Assembly (NCBI GenBank): GCA_963575745.1
Contig: CAUYUJ010021074.1
Location: 92,991 to 112,990 of the forward strand
Length of the DNA: 20,000 bases
Direction: 5' to 3'
Origin: Prorocentrum cordatum
Taxonomy: Eukaryota > Sar > Dinophyceae > Prorocentrales > Prorocentraceae
Shown here: positions 1 through 8,164 of the stretch, piece by piece
Layout: each line of letters begins with the position of its first letter
Position numbering within the stretch: position 1 is the stretch's first letter
Notes under the pieces: generated by a model
The model's input: the letters and a program-made list of their open reading frames with translations, nothing else
Database searches by the model: none
What the model was told of the DNA's origin: nothing
Translations under genes and position numbers: made by a program

Positions 1-42
1 AATCATTGGCGCAATAGCGTCTGAGCAGTACCTCTGGCAAGG

Positions 43-710
43 TCATTGCGGCCCTGGCACGCACGCGCGGGCGAAGGAGCGAAATGGGGCGAAGAAGGTA
101 TGGCCGTAGTCGAGCGTCTGGGTGGCCGCCAGTTTTCGCCAGTGCAGCTCTGCGAGCACGTCGCGCCACTTTTTCCGATCAGAGTGGCTCGGCATCCGCC
201 CGCCGCACCTGCGGCGGACCCAACGCTTCATCACAGACCACGCGGATTCAATCCCACTAGTGGTGAAACCACGGGGGTTTTGGATCTCGCCCGCGGAGTG
301 CACCGTCAGCTCGTGCTCGATGCCCCTCGCAGTCCCCTTGCTCTTCATGAGCGCCCTGCGCGCGGACACCGTGGCCTTCCAGGAGTCGCTCACCAGGATG
401 GTCCCTTTGCGCATGCCGAGCAAGTGGAGGTTGGTCAGCATCTCCTGGTGCCCGCGAGGCTTGCCATCGAAGGCGTCGTTCGGGTGGGTTAGGATGTGGA
501 AGAATTATAGGTCGGGGCGGCCCTGCACCGTTGCGCCCCAGACCCAGGCCTGCTCTTTTGGCGGACGGCTGCCCTCTGGAGAGCGCCAGGTTTCTTCTTG
601 TTGAGGTGCGCCTCGTCCACCTGCACCGCGAGCGTGAATTTGGATACGTCGGCCTTCTTGGGCAGCGCGATGCCAGCCTTCTTCCTCTGTGCCGCCGCCT
701 TGTTCGTCGT
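43..710 (-). pseudogene. Decayed ISXO2-like (IS1595/Merlin-type) DDE transposase
   Basis: Remnant of a cut-and-paste transposase catalytic domain, read right to left. The first catalytic block VQVDEAHLNKKKP lies at about 626-588. A conserved WVWGATVQGR strand follows at about 552-523, the second aspartate in LVSDSWKAT at 396-370 (Asp codon 385-387), and the third acidic residue in TTSGIESAWSVMKRWVRR at about 262-209 (Glu codon 247-249). The order D-D-E and the IESxWSxxKR signature are those of the ISXO2-like domain of IS1595 elements and eukaryotic Merlin transposons. It is broken: the first block is in a different frame from the rest, with the shift between about 560 and 600, and a TAA lies in frame at 505-507. 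The last 132 codons (441-43) are open. No terminal inverted repeat was found, and the element may run off the left edge. Family assignment is strong; inactivity is inferred from the lesions. Confidence 0.8.
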
Positions 711-1740
711 GCGCGTTGTTGGAGACCTGGCGGGAGGACCCGGTGTCGAATTCGGAGCAACCCCACCGAGCCCAGATCGCGGCGTCTTCCTCGCTCGGGT
801 TCAGGAAGGCTTTCAGGATGGACGCCGACATATCAGCCAACCGGCGTCGTCAAAGATGGCGGGCCTGGCGCGGGTCGAGGAATGCAAGTGCCTGGTGGTT
901 ACGATCGTCGGGGCAAGCTCCCCCGCTTCGCCTTCTCCAGACTGCTCCAGCTCATCGATCTCCACGCGGCCCATCGTGAAGGCCAGGGTCTTCGACCCAG
1001 CGCTCTTCCCGACGCGAGCCTTGCCAATCCACGCCACGCCGAAGGCCCTGAGGGTGGAAACCAGGATGGGCTTGATCATACTGTTGCGGGACCAAGGGTC
1101 GAAAGCCGCGAATCGTCAATACCCAGATCTCCAGGCGAAAGGCTGCGACCCTGCCTTCCGCATTATGGTTGGGGGCCCTCTTGATGCGACTCTCCTGCCA
1201 GCCAAAGATGGGAGATTCTGGCCACGAGCTCTTTCCGATATCACGAACTCCATGAATTGGTTGGCATTGTTGGTGCGCGGCCCCTTATCACGCATGAACT
1301 TGTACTCTGCCTTCTTGAGCTCTCACTCGGCCGTCTTCCTGGAAGCACCCCTGCCAGCCTTGAGGACCACGGTGAAGTGGCGCAGCTGGTGGCCCTCCAG
1401 CTTCTCCAGCATGTTCTGCACGGTCAGGCGGCCGACCCTAAACTGGTTGCAGTGGCGCCATGTCAGACCAGTCCCGCGTCACATCTGAAGGCACGAGTCA
1501 GTCTTGGCCGGCACCCCCAGGAGGTTCACGCCCTTTGAGGTGTCGTGATTGCCGTCGGGCTTCCTGACAATGAACACCTGCACGGGGTGCTGGCCAGGCG
1601 GCTTCTTCTTCAGGGAGAAGGGCTCGGGCATGCCCTTGAAGTCGCACGCCTTTGCGCGTTCGTGCAGAGTGTCCCAGGGGACCTCGCCCTCGTAGTCGCC
1701 CAAATAATCTGCGAAATACTGGATCATCTCGCCGGATTCC
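711..1740 (-). pseudogene. Degenerate reading frame upstream of the transposase, probably the same transposon
   Basis: Protein-like segments on the minus strand, in the direction of the transposase, are scattered over different frames. One frame runs from about 1727 to 1195, starting MIQYFADYLGDYEGEVPWD, and is interrupted only by TGA at 1479-1481 and TGA at 1323-1325. It then includes NMLEKLEGHQLRHFTVVLK and FMRDKGPRTNNANQFMEFV. Further fragments are SMIKPILVSTLRAFGVAW (about 1082-1029) and ILKAFLNPSEEDAAIWARWG (about 819-760). These segments are less low-complexity than nearby chance ORFs and lead into the transposase core. IS1595-type proteins carry an N-terminal DNA-binding region before the catalytic domain, but I recognise no zinc ribbon or helix-turn-helix signature here. 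It could be the transposase N-terminus or a separate gene of the element. Function unassigned. Confidence 0.45.
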
Positions 1741-1758
1741 GTCCCGAGGTGCGCGGGT

Positions 1759-1992
1759 GGATCCCCCCAGCAAGTTCCTCTGGACCGCCTTTATGTTTAT
1801 TTGTTGTATGTTCGTGTTGTTGTTGGTGTTGTTGTTTTTGTTGGTATTGTTCCTAGGGTTTTGCTTGATTCTGCTCCGTAAGAGGATGCTGCCTGGGATG
1901 GAAAGAGCCTCCCCCCCAAGCAAGTTCCTCCGGATTTGTTGTTCTGGTCTGGCTTGTTTCTATTCCGTAGGAGGATCCTGATTGGGATGAAA
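1759..1992. repeat. Imperfect direct duplication with an embedded GTT-rich tract
   Basis: Two pairs of related segments repeat in the same order. CCCCCCAGCAAGTTCCTC (about 1763-1780) recurs as a close copy at about 1912-1930. A segment with CTCCGTAAGAGGATGCTGCC (from 1873) recurs as TTCCGTAGGAGGATCCTGAT (about 1963-1982). A GTT-rich stretch (about 1797-1860) sits in the first half. This looks like an old tandem duplication at the edge of the decayed transposon. Confidence 0.5.
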
Positions 1993-2035
1993 TGAGGAGG
2001 AGGAATGCGAAACAAAAGAGGAAGAGGGAGGAGGA

Positions 2036-2370
2036 GGGAAAGGATGAGGAAGATGGAAGAGATTTGAGTGGTTGACGCCCGCTGTCATGTTGCAGGGGGA
2101 GGGCCCTTCTCACCCCGCAGCCCAATGTGGTTATGGTTGGTAGTTGTATTGTTGTTGCTACGGTGGGTGCAAAGTGCTGTTGACGTTGTCGCGTGTGCTC
2201 CGCATCACGCAATGGACTACAGACACAAAGGCGCTCGAGTCCGGGCGGCGGTGCGAGCTTCGGTGGTCCGCGGCTACACCGTGCGAGGTATTGTTTTGAG
2301 GCTGTGGCTGAGGCATGGAGGCGCCAGGTTCGTCATATGCGCGGCTATTGATCGAAGAAGAATAAACGCC
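2036..2370. other. Unassigned interval
   Basis: Mixed-composition DNA with no recognised gene, RNA or clear repeat beyond a short GTTGTT-rich patch near 2140-2165. The plus-strand open frame here has no family motif. Confidence 0.4.
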
Positions 2371-2535
2371 ATAAATACAAACTTTTGGTGCTCCGCGCGG
2401 ATTTCTTGGATCCGCGCTGGGGCCCGCCCCCTGGCGGCGCCTCCGGCGCCGTCCCTGGCGCGGTCCGCGCGCCGGGGAGTGGGGTCCAGCGCGGATCCAA
2501 GAAGTCCGCGCGGAACGCCAAAGGTGTATGTTTAT
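2371..2535. mobile_element. MITE-like foldback element, copy 1 of 3
   Basis: A long imperfect palindrome. The left arm (about 2371-2425), with CTCCGCGCGGATTTCTTGGA at 2391-2410, is the inverted complement of the right arm (about 2487-2535), with TCCAAGAAGTCCGCGCGG at 2497-2514. The arms end in ATAAATAC and GTATGTTTAT. The GC-rich centre contains GGCGCCTCCGGCGCC and GTCCCTGGCGCG. The same layout and centre recur near 10.4 kb and 18.8 kb in this window, so this is a dispersed repeat family and not a chance hairpin. No coding capacity is evident and no clear target-site duplication was found. A non-autonomous DNA transposon (MITE) is the best reading; a conserved structured non-coding repeat is the alternative. 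Confidence 0.65.
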
Positions 2536-2835
2536 AGCTTTTTTCTTTTTTTGTTAAGGAGTAGGCGTTTCGGGAGTGCTCGCATGGGTTATGGGAGTGC
2601 GCCTGCGTGTGCCCTGGAAGTTCCGCCTTGGAATCACAAGCAGTGTCAACAGAGATCCGTGAGGCTGACGCCAACGCCGTGTAGGAGCGGAAGCTGGCTG
2701 GTGAATTGCAGGAAAGGGGTGGGGACCTGGAGACGCTGGGCTGGGCGCTGGGCCGGGCAGTGACAGGGAGAGAGGTGGTCAGAGAGAGACGAACAAAACA
2801 AAACGAGAGAGAGAGAGGGAGGGAGACGGATAGGT

Positions 2836-2918
2836 GTACATATGTATATATATACATATAAATGTATATGTATATATATATATATATGAATGTGTGTATG
2901 TATGTATGTGTGTGAATG
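2836..2918. repeat. TA/GTAT microsatellite
   Basis: Alternating TA runs with GTAT and GTGT variants. Confidence 0.9.
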
Positions 2919-2955
2919 GAAGGCGATCGGCAGAGAGGGAACTAGACAGCCGGGG

Positions 2956-3118
2956 AGAGCGTTATAGAGAAAGAGAGGGAGACAGAGAGAGAGAGAGAGA
3001 AAACGAACAACATACTATGCAAATAAAGAAAAATGAGAGAGAGAGCGAGAGAGAGAGAGAGAGAGAGAGAAAGAAAGAGAGAGAGAGGGAGAGAGACATA
3101 GAGAGAAAGAGAGCGAGG
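2956..3118. repeat. (GA)n purine microsatellite
   Basis: A long GA dinucleotide tract with AAAG and GGGA interruptions. A shorter GA tract precedes it at about 2790-2823. The serine/leucine-rich and arginine/glutamate-rich open frames across it are products of the repeat. Confidence 0.9.
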
Positions 3119-3234
3119 CATGGAGGGGACGTTGTTGTGTATTGCTCGCGCGCTGGGTTCCGCTCCTGGGGATGCTCCCGTTGGTTCTGCTGCCGCAGAG
3201 GTTGTCGCCGATGCTTCCCCCCCAGCAGGTATTG

Positions 3235-3440
3235 GTGACAATCGCCTCTTGGAGCCCTCCCGCTTCTCTTTGGAGAGGAAGCTGTCTTGGGGCGTCTGGG
3301 GCTTGGAGCTCTCCCGCGGCTTTTTGGGGAGGGGACTGGGGGCACCTGTGGCTCTGTTGGGGCGTTCGAGGCTCCTCCTGGGATCACTTCGGGGGTCTCT
3401 CAGGGCCCTCTTGGGAGCTCTGGGAGACTCTTGGTGCCAT
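3235..3440 (+). repeat. Degenerate CTTGGRG-type minisatellite, tract 1
   Basis: Loosely periodic CTTGG/CTCTTGGGAGC words recur every 10-14 bases. The composition and word set match the tracts near 4.8-5.1 kb and 19.1-19.8 kb. Frames stay open because the unit rarely forms stop codons. Confidence 0.55.
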
Positions 3441-3599
3441 GTTGCACAGGACCTTTCACACGATTGGGGTGAACGATGGAAGCGGGAGCGAAACAGCTTC
3501 TCAGGCTTGTTACTGGCTCTGAGCAAGGCCCCCCGGGGCTCTCGGGAGGGGCCCGAGACGGGCGAAGAATCGGGGGCCCCCCAACGGGGCGGTAACCAC

Positions 3600-3776
3600 A
3601 CCGTGCGGTGAGTCGGTGGGGATTCGGGGTCACCGCACGGTTTTGGGATTCGGGTCGTTCTCCGAGAACGTCTCGGGCGACAGGGGCCTCTGGGGTCCCC
3701 AAACCGTGCGGTGACGGACCGTGCGGTGAGGTCTCTTGGGGTTCCGAGGTCACCGCACGGTCTGTCACCGCACCGT
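3600..3776. repeat. Cluster of six ACCGTGCGGTGA boxes in hairpin pairs
   Basis: The 12-mer ACCGTGCGGTGA occurs directly at 3600-3611, 3703-3714 and 3718-3729, and as its exact complement TCACCGCACGGT at 3630-3641 and 3750-3761. A one-mismatch complement is at 3765-3776. Two pairs face each other across G-rich loops of 18 and 20 bases (3600-3641 and 3718-3761), giving two stem-loops of the same design. The function is unknown; a foldback repeat or a multi-site protein-binding element are both possible. Confidence 0.85.
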
Positions 3777-3935
3777 TCCGGGACTCCAAAGAAGAAGGTG
3801 CCGAGAAGAGGCCCAGACGGCCGAGGACTGCGCCGCGAGGTTGTCGGGACGGCATCGGAGAACATCCGTAGGTTCCAAGATGCCCGCAATTGCCCGCGGA
3901 GATGCACGGGAGCTCCAAGAGCAAGGGCGCCCTCG

Positions 3936-4070
3936 AGGGCGCGAAGTCATTCGCGCTTCGCGGTTGGCGCCGATTCCTCCTTCTCTTCCTCTTCTCCCCT
4001 GGGAGGAGGCGGCGCGAGAGCGCGAAGTTATTCGCTTTTCGCGCTCCGCGTAGCGCGAAGCGCGAAATCC
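3936..4070. repeat. Repeated CGCGAAG foldback
   Basis: A GCGCGAAGTCATTCGCGCTT-like segment at about 3939-3962 recurs about 80 bases later (from about 4020), with GCGCGAAGTTATTCGC. Each can fold: arms CGCGAAG 3940-3946 with CTTCGCG 3956-3962, and perfect arms TTCGCGCT 4038-4045 with AGCGCGAA 4052-4059. The stretch between them is pyrimidine-rich. Confidence 0.7.
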
Positions 4071-4090
4071 GGAGCCCCTGCAAGAGAGGC

Positions 4091-4779
4091 GGACGGAGAA
4101 GCCCGAGATGGCCAGAATAGTTAAAGTCCCACGTGTTGTACTATGCTCTTGGATTGTTGGGATGAGTGGGGACATAAGACTTCAAGAGATGTGACAAATG
4201 ACATCCAGAAAGGCCAGAGGTGGACCGGAGGACCGTCCACATCAGCCGAGAGGAGCCCGGGGAGGTCCCCGAAACCAGCCCAGAAGGTTCCTGGAGAGGT
4301 CTCCAAGCCAAGAGGACCTGGCGGCGCCCAGACACCCAGCGCGTGACAAGAGGCGTCGTTTTGGGACGGAATGGTGGCCAGAAAGCGCCTCGGGGCGCAG
4401 CTGTAGCCCTCGGGCCGGCGGAATGAGCGGGTTCCGTGGAGGACCCTTGGAGGGGTGGTGAGGGCTCAGAGGCAGGGGTAGGTACGAACAGCGCGCTGTT
4501 GAGAGGACTTTCAGAAAGCGTACTTGGAAGACCATGCTGTGGATCTCACACGCCGTGCCTGGTGGGGCGGCGGATCGTTTCGCTGATCCCGCCGGCCCAA
4601 ATTGCACCGCTGTTGCTATATGTTGGTGCGCCCACTGCGGCCGAGAAGGGGGATAGCCGACTTGAGAGGGGACGGTGAGGAGGAGGAGGCGGAGGAGGAG
4701 GAAGAGGAGGAGGCCTCTCGGCTTTTTGGATCACTGTTGGGACCAAACTGGCTCGTGGACAAGAGACAAGACGCCTCCT
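4091..4779. other. Unassigned interval with short palindrome and GAGG patch
   Basis: No gene recognised. It holds a perfect 14-base palindrome AACAGCGCGCTGTT at 4487-4500, and a GAGGAGG-type purine run at about 4671-4712. Nearby words at 4250-4330 resemble the reverse complement of the CTTGGRG minisatellite. Confidence 0.4.
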
Positions 4780-5100
4780 TGGAAGGTTTCTTCGGGTTTT
4801 TTCGGGGGCCTCTCGGGGGCATCTTTTCGACAGTCATGAGGCCTCCTGGGGCCTATTGGGGGCCCCTTGGGCCATTCGTTTGGGCTTCTGGGGGCCTCCT
4901 GAGAGCTTCTGGGAGGCCTGCTGGCGGTCCCGCGGGCCAGCTCTGGCGAAAGGCTTGATATGTCCATTCGGGTTCCGCCTCTTGGGGCCTTCATGGGAGC
5001 CTCTGGAGCCCTCCAGGGAGGCTTCTTGGGCCATCTTGGGGCCCTCGTGGCCGTCCTGGGAGCCCCCTGGGCTGACTTCCTCTTGTGCCATCCCAGGCGG
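4780..5100 (+). repeat. Degenerate CTTGGGGGCCTC minisatellite, tract 2
   Basis: Repeated CTTGGGGCC, GGGCCTCCTGG and GAGGCTTCTTGG words at about 12-base spacing. Read on the minus strand it gives QEAS/EGPK-rich peptides much like those of the 19-kb tract. Confidence 0.65.
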
Positions 5101-5134
5101 TCGAAAGCTTGAAAAGGCGGTCCTGGGATGATGG

Positions 5135-5295
5135 AAGCGACGACGCGACGATGACGACGACGACGACGACGACGACGGCGAAGATGGCGGCGGCGGCGAC
5201 GGCGGCGGCGGCGGCGACGACGACGACGACGGCGGCGGTGGCGACGACGACGACGAGGAGGACACCGCCGGCGGCGACGACGGCGACGAAAGCCA
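5135..5295. repeat. (GAC/GGC)n trinucleotide tract
   Basis: GACGACGACG with interspersed GGCGGC units over about 150 bases. It is the reverse complement in kind of the GTC tract at 5510-5655. Confidence 0.9.
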
Positions 5296-5443
5296 CGGCA
5301 ATTGCCCACCACGCCGGCGACGCCTGACCCACGCCGATGGGATCTCCTGCGGTGCGAGGTCCCGTGGGTCCCGACCGCTCCCCCCGGGGGGCAGCACTCC
5401 GTCCCGGAGCCATTGTCGGGGGGCCCGCGGGGCCCGAGGAAAG

Positions 5444-5485
5444 GGCCCCCCGCGAGGCCGGCCTCGAGGAGAACCGCGGGGGGCC
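5444..5485. repeat. GC-only inverted repeat
   Basis: Perfect 11-base arms GGCCCCCCGCG (5444-5454) and CGCGGGGGGCC (5475-5485) enclose a 20-base loop that contains the smaller palindrome AGGCCGGCCT. It lies between the two trinucleotide tracts. Confidence 0.8.
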
Positions 5486-5509
5486 GGGCGGATCATTTCG
5501 CCAGAGATC

Positions 5510-5602
5510 TCTTCGTCGTCGTCGTCGCCGTGACCGTCGCCGTGGTCGTCGTCGTCGTCGTCGCCGTCGAGGCCGTCGCAGCTTCCGCCACCTTCGCCGT
5601 CG

Positions 5603-5655
<53 letters not shown>
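5510..5655. repeat. (GTC)n trinucleotide tract
   Basis: GTCGTCGTC runs with GCC interruptions; the most uniform part is about 5607-5655. Confidence 0.9.
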
Positions 5656-5777
5656 CGCGGCGGTGAGCCGCAGCGGCGGGCCGCCCCCGACCGAGGCGTC
5701 GCTGGCCGCGGCGGGCGTCGGGCTCCCCAGCGCGGGGGCCATCGAGAGCGAGCTGCGGAGCCCGGGCCGCCGCCCGC

Positions 5778-5935
5778 CGCCCGCCGCCGTGGTGCCCGTG
5801 GCCGCCGTGCCCGCCGTGCGCGCCCTGGCCGTGGCCGCCGCTGCGCCCGTGGCCGCCGGGGTTGTGCTCGCCGTCCCCGGCGTGGCCGCCTTGGCCGTGG
5901 CCGCCGTGGCCGTGGCCGCCGTGGCCGTGGCCCAG
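5778..5935. repeat. GTGGCCGCC/GTGGCCGTG minisatellite
   Basis: Hexamer-based units GTGGCC and GCCGTG are repeated, densest at 5879-5934. The open frames here are alanine/valine- or arginine/proline-rich by composition. Confidence 0.75.
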
Positions 5936-5995
5936 GGGCGGCCCAACCGACCCCAGGAACGTGCGGATTCACCATCAAGGGCCTATCGCCTTCCT

Positions 5996-6015
5996 ATCGG
6001 CGATGCATCGCCGAT
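5996..6015. repeat. 20-base perfect palindrome
   Basis: ATCGGCGATGCATCGCCGAT is its own reverse complement. Related CTATCG words flank it on both sides, for example CCTATCGCC at 5982-5990. Confidence 0.9.
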
Positions 6016-6712
6016 TCCGCGTCGACATTTTCCCCCGTATGCCTATCCCCCGTGTATCGGTACGATCGGAATGGTCAGGGGCGGCCTAACCGATCCCTTG
6101 CAAGCCATCCCCTTCTCTGACGTCCCGTTCGCCTCGGCTCATGACGTATGTGTGCGGCTACACCTGGACGGCTCCACTGCGCGTACCTTTGCATTCCGCG
6201 TATTGGGCCTCGGCAGCGCCCGTGGATGCACCGACGCCGCGGCCCGGCCGCTGCCACGGTTCCCGCTGCCGCGGCTGGCCGCGCCAGCGCATTCAGGATG
6301 AAGTCTTCCGCCCCTGAGGGCACCCCCCCTCCCTCGCTTCCGCGGCTGCCTTGTCTGTCTCAGTCTTTCCTCTTGCATGCTGGGCAATTCGCCCTTCGGT
6401 AACCCCGTTTAGCCCGACCTCTGGTGCAGTAGCTCTGCTGCGCCGCCGACGTAAAAAGTGCGCGGGCTGAGGTGGAGCTGAAAAGCTAGGGTGTCGTCGC
6501 GAAATGGGACGCTTCGTCGCAGGAGCGTATGATTCGAGTGCGTCAGAACACGGGTTTGCCGACACTTTTTGACGAGCGCGTCGTTGATGCCGGCAGTCGA
6601 ATATTCGTGGGATGCTTGCTGCGGGAGCTCGCGTCAAGTTGTCAGATTGGGCCTCGTCATTTCCATGATGGCTGGCCGACCCCGGTCTCCCGAGCCCGAG
6701 GCTCACGCCTCA
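6016..6712. other. Unassigned interval
   Basis: Mixed-composition sequence, locally rich in GCCGCGGC words. No gene family, RNA gene or substantial repeat was recognised, although several 80-140-codon frames are open on both strands. Confidence 0.4.
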
Positions 6713-6758
6713 GGGAGGAGGGAGGAGGGAGGAGGGAGGAGGGAGGAGGGAGGAGGGA
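6713..6758 (+). repeat. (GGGAGGA)n heptamer array
   Basis: Six exact GGGAGGA units plus a partial GGGA. Regularly spaced GGG and GG runs on the plus strand make this a plausible G-quadruplex former. Confidence 0.9.
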
Positions 6759-7002
6759 GCCCGAGTTTGCGGGGGGTCGGTCGGGCCGCGCCCGGGTGGG
6801 TCGCCGCCGCTGCCCCGAGACCGTCGCCTCGCCAAGACATCCCCGGGGAGGGTGTTGCGGCTCCTCCCTCGGCCTCCGGGGGCCCCGGCTGGCCCCGGAG
6901 GCCGCCGAGGGCGGCTCGGGGCGCGAAGCAGGACCCGTCACTGTCTCGGAGAGGCCTGCCGGCCGGTGCCTCCGACCCCGATCGAAGGGGCTATAGGCTA
7001 TA

Positions 7003-7208
7003 GGAGGGGGGGAGGAAGCGAAGGAGAAGGAGGAGGAGGAGGAGGAGGAGGAGGAGGAGGAGGAGGAGGAGGAGGAGGAGGAGGAGGAGACAGGGACGAG
7101 CACGAGGAGGAGGAGGAGGAGGGAGGAGGAGGAGGAGGAGGAGGAGGAGGAGGAGGAGGAGGAGGAGGAGGAGGAGGAGGAGGAGGAGGAGGAGGAGGAG
7201 GAGGAGGA
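7003..7208 (+). repeat. (GGA)n microsatellite
   Basis: About 200 bases of GGA repeats, interrupted at about 7089-7109. It ends about 215 bases before the retrocopy target site. The poly-glycine, poly-serine and poly-proline frames over it are artefacts of the repeat. Confidence 0.95.
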
Positions 7209-7425
7209 AAACCTCCTCGCGACGCCCTCCAGGCTTTCTGCGTTTTGTGCTTGTTTGTGGCCTCGGACCTCGGGGCCAGCCGTGGCCGTCCGTGGCCGCC
7301 GCGGTTCGGGAAGGCAGCGTTCGTGGGCAGTGCCCGGGGAGGCAGGGGGGTTGCTGTGGTGCGGTCGGGCCGGGGTAAATTGCAGGCGGATAGACCTCCT
7401 ACCCTGACACGTCGATTGAGGAATT

Positions 7426-7440
7426 GGCCGTTTTCGGTTC
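7426..7440. repeat. Target-site duplication, left copy
   Basis: The 15-mer GGCCGTTTTCGGTTC lies directly against the first base of the spliced leader and is repeated exactly at 8529-8543, after the A-rich 3' end. It marks the left boundary of the insertion. Confidence 0.85.
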
Positions 7441-7477
7441 TCCGTAGCCATTTGGGCTCAAGCCATTTTGGCTCAAG
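7441..7477 (+). other. Relict dinoflagellate spliced leader, one full plus one truncated copy
   Basis: 7441-7462 matches the 22-base dinoflagellate spliced leader, starting TCCGTAGCCATTT and ending GGCTCAAG, with one T-to-G change at position 14. It is followed directly by the last 15 bases of a second leader, CCATTTTGGCTCAAG (7463-7477), which is perfect. The junction falls after TAG within the older leader. That is the arrangement expected when a genomic relict leader supplies a splice acceptor and the transcript is trans-spliced again. Two rounds of trans-splicing are therefore inferred. Confidence 0.9.
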
Positions 7478-7520
7478 CGTTCGCACGGCCGCGCCTCCTT
7501 CCTCCTCGCGGGTCCGAGGG

Positions 7521-8116
7521 ATGGCGCAGCCTAGAGGGGCTTGAACGCCGCCACCCGCCGCCGCCGCCCTGGTGGAGGCGGCCGTGCGCGGCGCCGTGCT
7601 GGGCGGAGCGCCGAGGCGCACTGTCGCGGCCGTCGCGCGGTCCGCAGTCTCGGCTGTCCTGTTCAGGACGGGCGAGGCTCCCGCGCCACGTGCTGACGGT
7701 GCCGTTCGCGCAGCTCCCGACGTTGCTCCTCCTGACCCTCGCCCCGCTGGTCGCGCTGGTGCCGCGGCCGCCGACCCCGCGGCACGTGCCGCGAAGCGTC
7801 GGCGGCGCCGCCAGCGCCGTGCGGCGAGGAAGGCGGCGGGCGGTTCTCCTGTTGCCGACATGGAGGTGGAAAAGGAGGACGAGGTCCTTGCTGGTGTGGT
7901 CCCTGTGGGGCCCGCAGCCGCTGCGGCGGCTGGCGGTGATGCGGGCGCGGCCGCCGTTGGCGGGGACGGAGTCCTCGATGACGAATGGGCCGGTGGGCTC
8001 GTTCGTGGTGGTGTTGCTGGGCGGTGTGTCGCTCCTCGCTTCGCTGCTGCGGTGCCAGCGGCGTCTGGCGGGGCGGCGATCGCGAACGGCGACGAGATGG
8101 CGGCGGCGCTGGGCGG

Positions 8117-8164
<48 letters not shown>

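Larger units (their letters stand above)
4834..5742 (-). other. Low-complexity open reading frame, coding status doubtful
   Basis: An uninterrupted 302-codon minus-strand frame starts at an ATG at 5742-5740 (MAPALGSPTPAAASDASVGG). It passes through a long aspartate tract with DGDGEGGG, an arginine/proline/glycine-rich middle, a serine/proline tract, and a QEAS/EGPK-rich tail made of the CTTGGRG minisatellite. The aspartate and serine runs are simply the two complementary trinucleotide tracts read through. Other frames here are also long and open. No domain is recognisable. It may be a disordered acidic protein, but the composition alone explains the open frame. Confidence 0.2.
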
